A program made the translations under genes and the position numbers. A stretch of 64,000 nt of DNA from Streptomyces paradoxus. Its GTDB lineage: Bacteria; Actinomycetota; Actinomycetes; Streptomycetales; Streptomycetaceae. The notes beneath the pieces were generated by a model that searched no databases, was not told where the DNA came from, and was given only the letters and a program-made list of their open reading frames with translations. This document shows positions 63,853-64,000 of the stretch, one piece after another. Where the stretch lies: positions 829,102 to 893,101 of the forward strand of contig NZ_JACHGV010000002.1 of NCBI RefSeq assembly GCF_014202475.1, read 5' to 3'. The stretch's first letter is position 1. Every line of letters begins with the position of its first letter.

Positions 63853-64000
63853 TCAGCCCAGCTCCCCCGGTTCGATACAGAACTCGTTGCCCTCCGGGTC
63901 CGTCATCACGACCCAGCCGCGGCCGTTCGGGAGGGTGCGGTCCATGTGGACCCGGGCGCCCAGGGACACGGCTCGTTCGACCTCCTCGGCGCGGGTGCGG
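63853..64000 (-). CDS. VOC family protein, C-terminal fragment
   Basis: The last ~49 residues of a glyoxalase/bleomycin-resistance-like (VOC) protein; the N-terminus lies beyond the window. Typical C-terminal pattern: WVVMTDPEGNEFCIEPG with the metal Glu. Function of the full protein cannot be judged. Confidence 0.8.
   Translation of the reverse strand, partial: RTRAEEVERAVSLGARVHMDRTLPNGRGWVVMTDPEGNEFCIEPGELG

Noticed and set aside
1..64000. CRISPR array
   Set aside because: No series of regularly spaced direct repeats was found, and no cas genes.

Overview
The window reads as a Streptomyces chromosome. It is uniformly GC-rich with strong third-position bias and dense, often 4-nt-overlapping genes. 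It carries hallmark actinobacterial families: the cslA-glxA cellulose-like synthase pair, an XRE/DUF5753 plus DUF397 pair, ROK, GntR and IclR regulators, F420-type luciferase-like oxidoreductases, Hanks-type kinases, LAxTG surface proteins and a class F sortase. No phage structural gene, transposase, rRNA or CRISPR array was seen.

Layout. 1-8.1 kb: end of a GGDEF-EAL c-di-GMP protein, a flavin oxidoreductase, and a catabolic block (two maleate isomerase/Asp-Glu racemase paralogues, a D-2-hydroxyacid dehydrogenase, an amidase, a DUF3830 protein). 8.2-12.3 kb: a four-gene Ehu-type amino-acid/ectoine ABC transporter and an IclR regulator. These probably form one uptake-and-degradation locus. 12.3-24.4 kb: two identical tRNA-Lys(CTT) genes 5.7 kb apart frame a ligase, a lytic polysaccharide monooxygenase under a DasR-like site, an SPFH protein and an NlpC/P60 cell-wall enzyme. 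After the second tRNA come a GntR regulator, a structured leader, cslA, glxA and a convergent GH6 gene (cslZ). This matches the known hyphal-tip glucan locus of Streptomyces. 24.7-41.6 kb: housekeeping and surface genes, including sortase F, a HAD phosphatase, an LAxTG protein, a ROK/Gfo-Idh operon with a clear divergent operator, a Ser/Thr kinase next to two related lipoproteins, a fumarylacetoacetase-like enzyme, a second YidC, a secreted GH30 and a SEC-C protein.

42.0-61.5 kb is the striking part: a defence island with a non-canonical gene set. On the plus strand are vsr, a C5-cytosine methyltransferase that has lost its catalytic Cys motif, and an intact C5 methyltransferase. A four-gene overlapping operon follows: a giant sacsin/HSP90-like ATPase fused to a DEAH helicase, a UvrD-like SF1 helicase, a DrmA-like helicase and a DrmB-like DUF1998 protein. 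Between them, on the minus strand, lies a three-gene overlapping operon led by an XRE-HTH protein fused to a second HSP90-like (GHKL) ATPase, followed by two proteins of unknown function. DrmA plus DrmB plus a C5 methyltransferase is the core of DISARM, but drmC, drmD and drmE are not present. The two HSP90-like ATPases, the SF1 helicase and Vsr are not part of the described DISARM classes. I regard this as a candidate new DISARM-related, modification-linked system. No function was tested; that reading is inference from gene content and order.

61.5-64 kb returns to typical Streptomyces genes: an RsbW-like ATPase, XRE/DUF5753, DUF397, a small hypothetical protein and a VOC fragment.
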